Origin: an uncultured Lachnospiraceae bacterium
GTDB taxonomy: Bacteria; Bacillota; Clostridia; Lachnospirales; Lachnospiraceae
Reading direction: 5' to 3'
DNA: 64,000 nt
NCBI GenBank assembly: GCA_945913255.1
Contig: CAMEDC010000003.1
Coordinates: 62,001-126,000 of the forward strand
Below the pieces are notes generated by a model. The model was not told the DNA's origin. It worked only from the letters and a program-made list of their open reading frames with translations, and did not search any database. Below, piece after piece: positions 26,900 through 35,350 of this stretch. Within the stretch, counting starts at the first letter, position 1, and the number at the start of each line of letters is the position of its first letter. The position numbers and the translations under genes are program-made.

Positions 26900-27208
26900 C
26901 TACACCAGAAACAATTCCAGTACGAAAACAACAATACAGCACAACACGGATACAGGGAACAGTCCGGCACCCAGCCAGGCGGCGACAATTCCCACAATCA
27001 GGGCAGCAGCTCCGGCGATGGGTGACTGTGTGACATCCATGATGGCAGGGAAGGTCATAACTGCCAGGGTTACATAGGGAACATAATATAGGAAAGATTG
27101 TAAAAATCTGTTTTTAATCTGTTTGCGAATCAGGGTCAGAGGCAGAACACGGATTGCGTAGGTGACTCCGGCCATGATTGCTATATAGATATAAATATTA
27201 TGCGTCAT
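26900..27208 (-). CDS. azlD: AzlD-family branched-chain amino acid transport protein
   Basis: A 102-residue membrane protein with about four helices; the small subunit of the AzlCD exporter of branched-chain amino acids and analogues. The TYAIRVLPLTLI segment near residue 17 and the absence of soluble domains are typical. ATG 27208 is preceded by AGGAGGAAAATC. It overlaps the azlC end by 11 bases, so the two are translationally coupled. Confidence 0.88.
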   Translation of the reverse strand: MTHNIYIYIAIMAGVTYAIRVLPLTLIRKQIKNRFLQSFLYYVPYVTLAVMTFPAIMDVTQSPIAGAAALIVGIVAAWLGAGLFPVSVLCCIVVFVLELFLV

Positions 27209-27923
27209 GATTTTCCTCCTCTTCCTGCTTGACAGGGAACAATGCGGCCACAATGCCGGAGATTACGATGGTGAGGATAATTGTTCTGGTTCCATCGGAA
27301 AGCTGAGAAACTACAGGAAGCTTTGAAGCGGCAAAGCTTGCAATAAAACTGACGAGGACAGCACCGGCCACAACCCTGCTTTTTCTGGAGGGCGGAATGA
27401 TAATGGCAAGGAACATTCCAAACAGTGCCACACTCAGAGCGCTGACTACCCGTGGTGGGAGGACATTGCCCGCTACGACACCGAGAGCGGTACCGCATGC
27501 CCAGCAGGGGGCGGCAATGAGAATTGCACCATAGGTATAAAATGGATCTATTTGCCCGGACCTGGCGATGGTGATACCGAAAATCTCATCCGTGACATCG
27601 TATCCAACCAGAAGTCGGTGGAACAGAGGAGTATCCGGAGAAAAACGCTGGCTCAGAGCACAACTCATGAGAAGATAACGCGCGTTTGCAATCAGTGTCA
27701 TGAGTACCATTTCAATATAGGGTGCATTTGACGCAATGACTGTGATTCCGGCATATTCTCCGGCAGAAGCATTGTTTAGCAGACTGATCAGGAAACCCTG
27801 AAAGGCAGACAGTCCGGCATTTCTTGCAGCAACACCAAGGGAAAAGGAAACAGCGAGATACCCTAAGCCAATAGGAATACCGTCACGAAAGCCTTCCCGT
27901 AATACTTTACTGTGAGAGTTCAT
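27198..27923 (-). CDS. azlC: AzlC-family branched-chain amino acid exporter
   Basis: A 241-residue inner-membrane protein with about six to seven helices, the large subunit of the AzlCD exporter. Family features seen are FRDGIPIGLGYLAVSFSLG near the N-terminus, NNASAGEYAG and YDVTDEIFG. The start ATG is preceded by AAGG within a structured leader described separately. Physiological substrates in this organism cannot be told from sequence; homologues export leucine analogues or similar amino acids. Confidence 0.9.
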   Translation of the reverse strand: MNSHSKVLREGFRDGIPIGLGYLAVSFSLGVAARNAGLSAFQGFLISLLNNASAGEYAGITVIASNAPYIEMVLMTLIANARYLLMSCALSQRFSPDTPLFHRLLVGYDVTDEIFGITIARSGQIDPFYTYGAILIAAPCWACGTALGVVAGNVLPPRVVSALSVALFGMFLAIIIPPSRKSRVVAGAVLVSFIASFAASKLPVVSQLSDGTRTIILTIVISGIVAALFPVKQEEEENHDA

Positions 27924-27929
27924 TTTAAT

Positions 27930-28026
27930 ACCTTATCTTTCCCGTATCAGCCGTCTATGTAGGTGAGCGGCTGTTTACGTACCAATATGGCGCTGACTGT
28001 TTTCGACATCGCCAAGTGACATTATA
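27930..28026 (-). promoter_or_regulatory. Structured leader of azlCD with extended -10 promoter
   Basis: On the minus strand TGCTATAAT (TATAAT at 28026-28021) begins a leader of about 90 bases. Its 3' half forms CGTA-CAGCCG / CGGCTG-TACG (27979-27976 and 27973-27968 with 27953-27948 and 27946-27943). The hairpin loop contains ACCT (27964-27961), complementary to AGGT in the azlC ribosome site (27933-27930), so the loop could mask translation. It matches no riboswitch class known to me. Confidence 0.5.
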
Positions 28027-28059
28027 GCAGTACTGAGAGGAGAAGTAAAATAAAATCTT

Positions 28060-29382
28060 ATGAAGAAAAGTAATAATCTGGCCGAAGGAAATGTGACAAA
28101 AGCATTACTTGCATTCGCGGGGCCAATGATTCTGGGAAATCTTCTGCAGCAATTCTATAATATTGTAGATACCTGGGTAGTGGGGAGATTTGTCGGTGCA
28201 GATGCATTGGCGGCGGCAGGCTCTGCCTATACGCTCATGACTTTTCTTACTTCCATTTTGATTGGGCTCTGTATGGGAAGCGGAGCGCTTCTTTCTTTTT
28301 ATTATGGAAGCGGAGAACATGAGAAAATGCGTGACAGTATGCACGCTGCATTTGAACTGACCGGGATAATTGCGTTTGTCCTGTTTGCTTTGGTTCGCAT
28401 TTTTACAGAACCGATTCTGTCTTTCCTGAGAATTCCGTCGGAATTGCGTTTTATGATGCGTGAGTATGTGGTGATTGTGTTTTGGGGTATTTTCTTTGTA
28501 TTTCTATATAACTTTTATGCATTCCTGCTTCGTGCTGTCGGAAATTCTGTGATACCACTGGCGGCACTTGGAATTGCTTCCATTCTGAATATTGTGCTTG
28601 ATTTGATTTTTGTGGTGGGTTTGGGATATGGCATGAGAGGTGCGGCGTGGGCAACGGTGATTGCGCAGGGAGTATCCGGCATTTTACTTGTCTGTTATGT
28701 CCGGGTTAAACTGCCGGATTTTCGGCTTTCAAGGAACGGCTTTGCATCGGGAAAGCGTTATGTGGGGGAAATACTTCGGTATTCTGTCACCACATCGGCG
28801 CAGCAGTCGGTCATGAATTTTGGCATCCTTCTGGTACAGGGTCTTGTAAACAGTTTTGGTGCGGAAGTTATGGCAGCTTTTGCTGCTGCAGTGAAAATTG
28901 ATACATTTGCTTATATGCCCGCCCAGGAGTTCGGAAATGCCTATTCTATTTTTGTGTCCCAGAATTATGGTGCAGGAAAACCGGAGAGGCTGAAGCAGGG
29001 TACGAAAAGAGCATTCCTTATGTCAACTGTATTTTGTGCAGCTATTTCGGGAATTGTATTCTGCCTGGCAAAATACCTGATGATGATATTTGTGGATGGT
29101 ACAGAAACGGAAATTATCCGAATTGGGATAGAATATCTTCGAACAGAAGGTGCTTTCTACATGGGAATCGGCATTTTATTCCTGCTGTATGGATATTTCA
29201 GAGGGATAGGAAAGCCGGGAGTTTCTCTTGTGCTGACCGTAGTTTCACTGGGAACAAGAGTAATTCTGGCGTATGGACTGGCGGCAATCCCTGCTGTTGG
29301 AGTTTTGGGAATCTGGTGGGCAATTCCCGTCGGCTGGGCACTTGCCGATTTGACAGGGGTTCTGTTTATAAGGCAAAAGTGA
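28060..29382 (+). CDS. MATE-family multidrug/toxin exporter
   Basis: A 440-residue membrane protein with 12 predicted helices in two repeats. The N-terminal FAGPMILGNLLQQFYNIVDT and GADALAAAGSA stretches are typical of the DinF/NorM-like MATE group, which exports organic cations or other drugs coupled to sodium or protons. It is divergent from azlC. The ribosome site is weak (GGAGA 17 bases upstream). Substrate unknown. A second, clearly different MATE protein lies at 35351. Confidence 0.9.
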   Translation: MKKSNNLAEGNVTKALLAFAGPMILGNLLQQFYNIVDTWVVGRFVGADALAAAGSAYTLMTFLTSILIGLCMGSGALLSFYYGSGEHEKMRDSMHAAFELTGIIAFVLFALVRIFTEPILSFLRIPSELRFMMREYVVIVFWGIFFVFLYNFYAFLLRAVGNSVIPLAALGIASILNIVLDLIFVVGLGYGMRGAAWATVIAQGVSGILLVCYVRVKLPDFRLSRNGFASGKRYVGEILRYSVTTSAQQSVMNFGILLVQGLVNSFGAEVMAAFAAAVKIDTFAYMPAQEFGNAYSIFVSQNYGAGKPERLKQGTKRAFLMSTVFCAAISGIVFCLAKYLMMIFVDGTETEIIRIGIEYLRTEGAFYMGIGILFLLYGYFRGIGKPGVSLVLTVVSLGTRVILAYGLAAIPAVGVLGIWWAIPVGWALADLTGVLFIRQK

Positions 29383-29391
29383 CAGCGGTAC

Positions 29392-29682
29392 TTATAAATA
29401 TTGATTTTGTGATTTCCGCATCAGGAATTTGACATGGTAACCCTTTTCGTCACAGATGGAACGTACCACGTCTTCGGCAGTGTCTTTTACATTTTCGTTG
29501 ACACAGATGATACAGGTATCCTTCTTTCGGTTAAAAAGAGATGGCTTAGGCCAGCGGATGTAGAAAGAAATGCGTTCTTTTAATAGCTCATGTTCAATCA
29601 TTTTTTTACATTCCAAATCAGATATTTCGCAGAGCTCAATTTCATTGCAAACTTTCATTGCAGTATATAATGGCTGTTCCAT
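29392..29682 (-). CDS. Small hypothetical protein
   Basis: A 96-residue protein, mixed alpha/beta by residue pattern, with five Cys scattered along it (two in NEIELCEISDLECKK, one CIIC pair in the middle). No family was recognised. ATG 29682 is preceded by CAGGAGGCACAATT, a strong ribosome site, which supports it being real. Longer in-frame starts lack one. It points away from the next gene and is convergent with the MATE gene, ten bases apart. Confidence 0.65.
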   Translation of the reverse strand: MEQPLYTAMKVCNEIELCEISDLECKKMIEHELLKERISFYIRWPKPSLFNRKKDTCIICVNENVKDTAEDVVRSICDEKGYHVKFLMRKSQNQYL

Positions 29683-29832
29683 AATTGTGCCTCCTGAGTA
29701 AGTATCGCCGTTCTCATGTATTGTACCACATTTCCATGGAAATGTGCAAGAAATCTTCTTCATTCATCAAGGTAGACGAACAGGAAAAGTTGCGCTATAC
29801 TATAGCTATCAATTCAGAAAGGAGCAGGTAAA

Positions 29833-30111
29833 ATGGATTTTTTGAATAAACTTGGAGATACGATTACCGCAAAGGGAAAAGAAGTAGCTGACAAGGCAAA
29901 GGAGACGGCAGAAATCGTGAACCTGAAGAGCCAGATTTCCACGTGTGAAGAAGTGATTAAAAAGAATTATCTGGAGATCGGAAAGATGTATTTTGAACAG
30001 TACGGTGATATGCCGGAAGAAGGATTCAAAAAGCAGTGTACTGCAATCAAAAATGCGCAGAATGGTGTAAAAGAATTGCAGAAACAGATTGATGAATTGA
30101 AGGGTCTGTAG
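29833..30111 (+). CDS. Small helical coiled-coil protein
   Basis: A 92-residue, strongly charged, all-helical protein: an N-terminal amphipathic stretch rich in Lys, Ala and Glu (about 1-30) and two heptad-containing segments (about 31-50 and 72-90) separated by YFEQYGDMPEEGFKK. No signal peptide or metal site. The same architecture, with a C-terminal zinc ribbon, occurs in Lachnospiraceae hypothetical proteins; the zinc ribbon is missing here. Ribosome site AAAGGAGCAGGT. Function unknown. Confidence 0.7.
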   Translation: MDFLNKLGDTITAKGKEVADKAKETAEIVNLKSQISTCEEVIKKNYLEIGKMYFEQYGDMPEEGFKKQCTAIKNAQNGVKELQKQIDELKGL

Positions 30112-30164
30112 AGCATAGCGGAAAGACGCGCAAAAGCAGAACAGAAAAGAGATAGTAACAGTTA

Positions 30165-30208
30165 AAGAAAAGCCCATGGTACATTATTTGGTACCATGGG
30201 CTTTTCTT
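30165..30208. terminator. Bidirectional terminator
   Basis: An 18-bp stem (AAGAAAAGCCCATGGTAC with its complement) with an eight-base loop carries A runs on one side and T runs on the other, so it can stop transcription from the small protein gene and from the PBP gene on the opposite strand. Confidence 0.9.
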
Positions 30209-30240
30209 TGCATTGTCGACAGGCTTACGATTCGGCAGCA

Positions 30241-32946
30241 TTACTCATCATCGTCGTCATCATCAATTCCGTCACCGCGCTGATTCATTTCCCACTGCTG
30301 ACTGTTCAGAATGGACTCGTATTCAGGGTTTGCGAAGAAGGTTGCATCATGCTGACAGTGGTTGGTGGACGGAGGTGTCACAAGAGTCTGTGTACCGTCC
30401 GGATTCTCGATAATTGTAGTGGAACCGCTGAGCAGGGAAGGATCTTCGACCAAAGGCAACTCGGCACGTCCGTATGTCTTGAAGGGACATTCGGGGCTGG
30501 CGGGCAGATGGTCATAAGCGCACAACTCACCTTCATAATGAATGTCACAGCTTTCCGTGGGTTCTGTGCCTTCCGCAAAGTATTCCGAACGAACACAGCC
30601 GTCACAAAATCCGGGAACCGGCAGCTTACCTGACTGTGTACAGATGTCCATTTTGACGATTCCCTGAGGCATTGCAAACTGTTCATTGGGCAGGTTTTCG
30701 TGGACACGTTTCATGACGGCACGCCACAATGTCTTCGAGATAGCCGATTCGTTGTTAGGGCTCTTGGTGGACATGCTGATATTATTATCATAACCGGTCC
30801 ATACGGTACAGGTGTAATACGGCGTGTAACCTGCGAACCATACATCACGGGTGGCTGTGGAAGTACCGGTTTTTCCTGCAACTGCCATGCCGGTCTCTCT
30901 TCCGAAGTTAGCGCTGGCACCCGTACCGGTCGTTACAACATCGACCATGGCATCCGTGAGCAGGAATGCTGTCGTTTCCTTCAGCACCTGTCTGGAATAA
31001 GGGTCTGTATTGTCGAGAATTACATTACCGTCGGGATCGGTTACCTTTGTGTAAAGCTTCGGTTCCACATAGGTTCCCATGTTGGCAATGGTAGCGTAGC
31101 CTGCATTCAGCTCATAAGGAGTGGCACCGTAAGTCAGACCGCCCAGAGCCAGGGTCTGGTTGACATCGGTATAAATCTTATCACCGATAATGATGCCGTC
31201 TGTCAGAGTCGTAAAACCGAAGTTCAGCAGATAATCATAGCCAAGCTGCGGCGTAATGACAGTTTCTGTTTTTACCGCAATGATATTCATGGACTCGCGG
31301 ATTGCTTCACGGATGGAGTTGATACCGCGATAGCCCGTCTTGTACCAGTTGTTGACAGGAGTTCCGTCATCATAGTTGAAAGGAGCATCGTTGTATACGG
31401 TTGCAAGGGTCTGACCGGCGCTGTCAAGAGCAGGAGCGAAGGCTGCAAGAACCTTGAAGGTAGAGCCGGGGGAGCGCATTGCATCCATGGCACGGTTCAG
31501 GGTTCGTCTTCCTTCCTTGCTGCCGCGGCCGCCGACCATGGCAACCACATAACCGGTGTGCTGATCCTCAATCACCATGGCAGCCTGAGGCTGAGGGGTC
31601 ATGGAAACGGATTCCTCGTAATTGTCCGTTGTCTCTGTGACACCGAGTTCCGCCATCATGGCAGCCCGGTAGGTATCAATTGCCGCATAGGCATCATCCT
31701 GGGAAGAGAAAATCAGATTAAAGCTTTTGTTCCCGTTTTCCTTAAACCAGGAGGTCATATTCTCTTTGCTGTAATTATGGTTCTCTTTTGCATTATCGGT
31801 GATGGTCAGAGCGTAATCCAAAAGCCATTTCACGCTTTCGGGGAAATTGTCGGGGTTGGCAAATTCTTCATCTGCGATGGCCTGAATTTTCGGATCCATG
31901 GTGGATTCAATACGTAGGCCACCGGAAGTCAGCAGCTTCTGTGCCATGGTCTCATTGTATCCGGCTACGTTAATCAAATCATCCAAAACCTGCTCGTAAA
32001 GGGCATCGGAGAAGTAGGAACCGGAAGTAGCATTGGTGCTTTCACGATAGTCCACATCATAGAGCCCGATGCGCTCATATACTGCGTCTGTGTCGGCAAT
32101 TGCTTCGTCATATTGCGCTTTTGTAATGAACTCCAGCTCCAGCATTTTGTCGAGACATTTCTTTCGGCGTGTCGCATTATCATCGGGATGACGGATTGGA
32201 TTATAACCGGACGGATTCTGGGTGATGCTGGCGATGACTGCGGCTTCGGAGATAGTCAGATCGCTGGCTGATTTTCCGAAGTAACGCTTGGAAGCAGCTT
32301 CCACACCAAGGGTATTCTGCCCCAGGTTAATTGCATTCATGTACTCCAGAAGCACCTGGTCTTTGGAATAGTATTTGGAAATTTCCAGAGCAAGGTACTG
32401 TTCCTGAAGCTTTCTCTTGATTTTTTTTATCTTGTTTTTTCCTTCCGAGGTCCATTCCGTAAATACGGTGTTTTTCAGAAGCTGCTGGGTAATGGTACTT
32501 GCACCCTGAGCCTCTCTGCCGCCTGTTTTTATAAACTGATAGCCAGCGCGGAGCATGGCTTTAAAGTCAATGCCGTTGTGCTGATAAAAACGTTCATCTT
32601 CGATAGCGACGACGGCTTTGCCCAGATAATCGGGCAGCTCGTCCATGGACTCAATGCGGAGGCGGTTTGAATTGGAGCTGACATACTGGTCAATCTCGTT
32701 GCCTTCACAGTCATAGACAATGGTAGCCTGACCGGAGGCAACCACATCTCCGAGACGGATATTCGGGGTGGAAGCAAGGATACCCTTGTAGGCACCGATT
32801 CCTGCGGACACACCGCATATGCCGATACCGATGAGGGCAATCAGAGCCAGTTCCACCAGAGAGAGCAGAATTTTTTTCTGCCATTTTACTGCTTTAGAAT
32901 TAAGTGCCTTCTGCTTTGCACGGACACCTTTCTTTCCGTAATTCAT
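30241..32946 (-). CDS. Class A penicillin-binding protein (PBP1A-like)
   Basis: A 901-residue bifunctional peptidoglycan synthase: a transmembrane anchor near residues 28-50, a GT51 glycosyltransferase domain (EDERFYQHNGID with the catalytic Glu, then GASTITQQL), and a C-terminal transpeptidase domain with the SxxK nucleophile in SPGSTFK, SxN in SMN and the KTGTS motif in AGKTGTST. It builds and cross-links cell-wall glycan outside the membrane. The C-terminus contains a Cys-rich stretch and ends in a run of Asp residues. ATG 32946 follows AAAGGTGAACC. The gene shares its upstream region with yigZ. Confidence 0.95.
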   Translation of the reverse strand: MNYGKKGVRAKQKALNSKAVKWQKKILLSLVELALIALIGIGICGVSAGIGAYKGILASTPNIRLGDVVASGQATIVYDCEGNEIDQYVSSNSNRLRIESMDELPDYLGKAVVAIEDERFYQHNGIDFKAMLRAGYQFIKTGGREAQGASTITQQLLKNTVFTEWTSEGKNKIKKIKRKLQEQYLALEISKYYSKDQVLLEYMNAINLGQNTLGVEAASKRYFGKSASDLTISEAAVIASITQNPSGYNPIRHPDDNATRRKKCLDKMLELEFITKAQYDEAIADTDAVYERIGLYDVDYRESTNATSGSYFSDALYEQVLDDLINVAGYNETMAQKLLTSGGLRIESTMDPKIQAIADEEFANPDNFPESVKWLLDYALTITDNAKENHNYSKENMTSWFKENGNKSFNLIFSSQDDAYAAIDTYRAAMMAELGVTETTDNYEESVSMTPQPQAAMVIEDQHTGYVVAMVGGRGSKEGRRTLNRAMDAMRSPGSTFKVLAAFAPALDSAGQTLATVYNDAPFNYDDGTPVNNWYKTGYRGINSIREAIRESMNIIAVKTETVITPQLGYDYLLNFGFTTLTDGIIIGDKIYTDVNQTLALGGLTYGATPYELNAGYATIANMGTYVEPKLYTKVTDPDGNVILDNTDPYSRQVLKETTAFLLTDAMVDVVTTGTGASANFGRETGMAVAGKTGTSTATRDVWFAGYTPYYTCTVWTGYDNNISMSTKSPNNESAISKTLWRAVMKRVHENLPNEQFAMPQGIVKMDICTQSGKLPVPGFCDGCVRSEYFAEGTEPTESCDIHYEGELCAYDHLPASPECPFKTYGRAELPLVEDPSLLSGSTTIIENPDGTQTLVTPPSTNHCQHDATFFANPEYESILNSQQWEMNQRGDGIDDDDDDE

Positions 32947-33005
32947 TTTGGTTCACCTTTCTGATTGATACAAAAAACATATTCTGAACAAAACATATCC
33001 AACTC

Positions 33006-33011
33006 ATTATA
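33006..33011 (-). promoter_or_regulatory. Extended -10 box for the PBP gene
   Basis: TGCTATAAT read on the minus strand, 60 bases upstream of the PBP start. A convincing -35 box is lacking (TTTATT at 17 bases). Confidence 0.45.
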
Positions 33012-33169
33012 GCAAAAAAAAATATGTAAATAAAGGTTTTATTTAATTCTTAACAATTCGTAACTATTATTTCACATTTGTGAAAAATTATGCTACCATG
33101 GGAGACAGTAAAAGAAAAGATGTGTAACAAGAAATGTAATGGGAAAGAAAAACGGAGATAACACGCGTT

Positions 33170-33814
33170 ATGAATGAAAACAGTGCGAATTCCTACAGAG
33201 TTTTACTGACGGGCGGTGAGGGTGAGTATGTGGAAAAAAAGTCACGCTTTATCGCTACAATCAGAAAATGTGAGAGTGAAGAGGAAGCATCTGCCTTTAT
33301 CGATGAGATGAAGAAGAAATACTGGGATGCAAGACATAACTGCTCGGCGTTTGTAATAGGAAGCAGAGGAGAACTGACCCGGTGCAGCGATGACGGGGAG
33401 CCCAGCGGAACGGCAGGGCGTCCCATGCTGGAAGTTTTAATGGGAGAAGGAATCCGCAATATCGTTGTTGTGGTTACTAGGTATTTCGGAGGAGTGCTGC
33501 TGGGAACAGGAGGACTTGTAAGAGCTTATACCCAGGCGGTGAAGGAAGGACTGAAGAACTGCACGGTGGGCAGAATGCGCTCCGGGCAGGAGGTGGAGGT
33601 TACCACCGATTACAATGGCATCGGAAAGATTCTGTATCTTCTGGGAAACGCAGGCATAGAACCGGTGTCCAGTGACTATACTGATAAAGTGCTACTGCGT
33701 CTTATCATCCCTTCGGAAGAGGTGGAGCAAATACATAAGGATATGGTGGAAATAACAGGGGGGAAAGTGGGCTTTCGAAAAATAAAAGAGCTCTATTTCG
33801 TTGACAAAGAATAG
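33170..33814 (+). CDS. yigZ: YigZ/IMPACT family protein
   Basis: A 214-residue protein with an N-terminal IMPACT-like domain (residues ~8-125, SRGELTRCSDDGEPSGTAG is the family signature) and a C-terminal DUF1949-type ferredoxin-like domain. In bacteria the family is of uncertain function; eukaryotic relatives modulate translation control. ATG 33170 follows an AACGGAGATAAC site. It is divergent from the PBP gene. Confidence 0.88.
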   Translation: MNENSANSYRVLLTGGEGEYVEKKSRFIATIRKCESEEEASAFIDEMKKKYWDARHNCSAFVIGSRGELTRCSDDGEPSGTAGRPMLEVLMGEGIRNIVVVVTRYFGGVLLGTGGLVRAYTQAVKEGLKNCTVGRMRSGQEVEVTTDYNGIGKILYLLGNAGIEPVSSDYTDKVLLRLIIPSEEVEQIHKDMVEITGGKVGFRKIKELYFVDKE

Positions 33815-33884
33815 TGGCGTGGATAAAATAAAGAGTGGAGTTTAGTCATGAAAATATAGCATTTTGAAAGGTGGTGGTTTTTTT

Positions 33885-34007
33885 ATGAAGAGTAATCAGA
33901 TAAGCAGTGATAACCCTCTTCCCGGTCGAAGTTGCAGGCAAATTATAAAAAAATCACATAAGGAGAAGTGCTATGGAAACAATGAACGAACTGGAGGAGC
34001 TGCGTGA
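33885..34007 (+). CDS. Candidate 40-residue leader ORF overlapping mgtE start
   Basis: ATG 33885 follows GAAAGGTGGTGG and opens a 40-codon frame that ends inside mgtE at 34007, in another frame. It could couple or attenuate mgtE translation. The amino acid composition (Lys, Arg, Ser, Asn) does not identify a function, so it could also be chance. Confidence 0.3.
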   Translation: MKSNQISSDNPLPGRSCRQIIKKSHKEKCYGNNERTGGAA

Positions 34008-35322
34008 GCTCCTTGAAACCAAGCAGTACACCAAGCTTCGGCAGTTTCTGGCAGAACTGAACGAAGCGGACATTGCCGCACTGATGGAAGAACTGGAGGA
34101 GAAGGATATTCTGAAGGTTTATCGTATCTTACCGAAGGATCTGGCGGCGGATGTTTTCTCTTATCTGGATGTGGAAGTGCAGCAGCTGATCATTAATTCC
34201 CTTTCGGATAAGGATGCGGCGAGTGTCATAGATAACCTGATGGCGGATGACGCTGTGGATTTGCTGGAAGAAATGCCGGCCAATGTGGTGGATAAACTTC
34301 TGGAGAATGCAAGACCGGATACCAGAAAGGCAATCAATCATCTGCTTCGCTATCCGGAGGATTCTGCCGGAAGCATTATGACGGTGGAGTATGTTTCTCT
34401 GAAAGAAAATCTGACGGTGAATCAGGCCATTGAGCATATCCGTAAGGTTGGACTTGACAGTGAGACAATCAATATCTGCTATGTGCTGGATGCCCAGAGG
34501 AAGCTGGTAGGTACGGTGGCTTTGCGCTATCTGCTTTTGAGTGACGGCGATGAAATCATCGGCGATCTGATGCATGAGAATGTAATCGCCATCAATACCC
34601 TTATGGACCAGGAGCAGGTTGCTGCACAATTCAAGAAATATGACTTTACTGCGATGCCGGTTGTGGATAATGAAGACAGACTGGTGGGAATTATCACCGT
34701 TGACGATATCGTGGATATCATGGAAGAAGAGACCACGGAGGATATGGAAAAGATGGCGGCTATCGTTCCCAGCGACAAGCCGTACATGAGAACCGGAGTG
34801 ACGGAAACTTACAGGAAAAGGATTCCCTGGCTGTTGCTTTTAATGGTATCTGCGACTTTTACGGGAGCGATTATTTCTTCTTTTGAGGAGGCACTTAGCG
34901 TCTATGCAGCGCTGATTGCTTTTATTCCCATGCTCATGGATACCGGCGGAAATGCGGGCGGACAGGCAAGTGTTACGGTAATCCGCGGATTGTCTCTGGG
35001 GGAGATTGAATACAGAGATGTGCCCAGGGTAATCTGGAAGGAAATCAGAGTGGCAATTCTCTGCGGATTGACGTTGTCGGTGGCGAATTTTGCCAAGTTG
35101 ATGCTTTTTGACAGAGTGGGACTGTACGTGTCCTTTACGGTATGTCTGACCCTGGTGGCAGCAGTGTTGATGGCAATGCTGGTGGGATGTCTTCTGCCCA
35201 TCGGTGCCAAGAAGCTGGGATTTGACCCGGCAGTGATGGCGAGCCCGTTTATCACAACGATTGTGGATGCCTTGTCGCTGCTTGTATACTTTAGATTTGC
35301 AACGATTATTCTGGGAATATAA
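33973..35322 (+). CDS. mgtE: MgtE-type magnesium transporter
   Basis: A 449-residue magnesium channel: an N-terminal superhelical MgtE_N domain (about 10-130), two CBS domains (about 135-255) that sense cytoplasmic Mg, a connecting helix and five transmembrane helices (about 280-449). The conserved DTGGNAGGQASVTVIRGL segment lies in the pore. ATG 33973 has AAGGAGAAGTGCT upstream. No M-box riboswitch was seen in the 157 bases before it; instead a short overlapping ORF is present (described separately). Confidence 0.95.
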   Translation: METMNELEELRELLETKQYTKLRQFLAELNEADIAALMEELEEKDILKVYRILPKDLAADVFSYLDVEVQQLIINSLSDKDAASVIDNLMADDAVDLLEEMPANVVDKLLENARPDTRKAINHLLRYPEDSAGSIMTVEYVSLKENLTVNQAIEHIRKVGLDSETINICYVLDAQRKLVGTVALRYLLLSDGDEIIGDLMHENVIAINTLMDQEQVAAQFKKYDFTAMPVVDNEDRLVGIITVDDIVDIMEEETTEDMEKMAAIVPSDKPYMRTGVTETYRKRIPWLLLLMVSATFTGAIISSFEEALSVYAALIAFIPMLMDTGGNAGGQASVTVIRGLSLGEIEYRDVPRVIWKEIRVAILCGLTLSVANFAKLMLFDRVGLYVSFTVCLTLVAAVLMAMLVGCLLPIGAKKLGFDPAVMASPFITTIVDALSLLVYFRFATIILGI

Positions 35323-35350
35323 TGGATTCAGAGTGAAAGAGTGAAAGAGT

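Noticed and set aside
30700-31917. Plus-strand open frame opposite the PBP gene
   Set aside because: Antisense to conserved PBP domains; no recognised protein.
33815-33972. M-box riboswitch before mgtE
   Set aside because: The 157-base gap is too short and has none of the M-box conserved segments.
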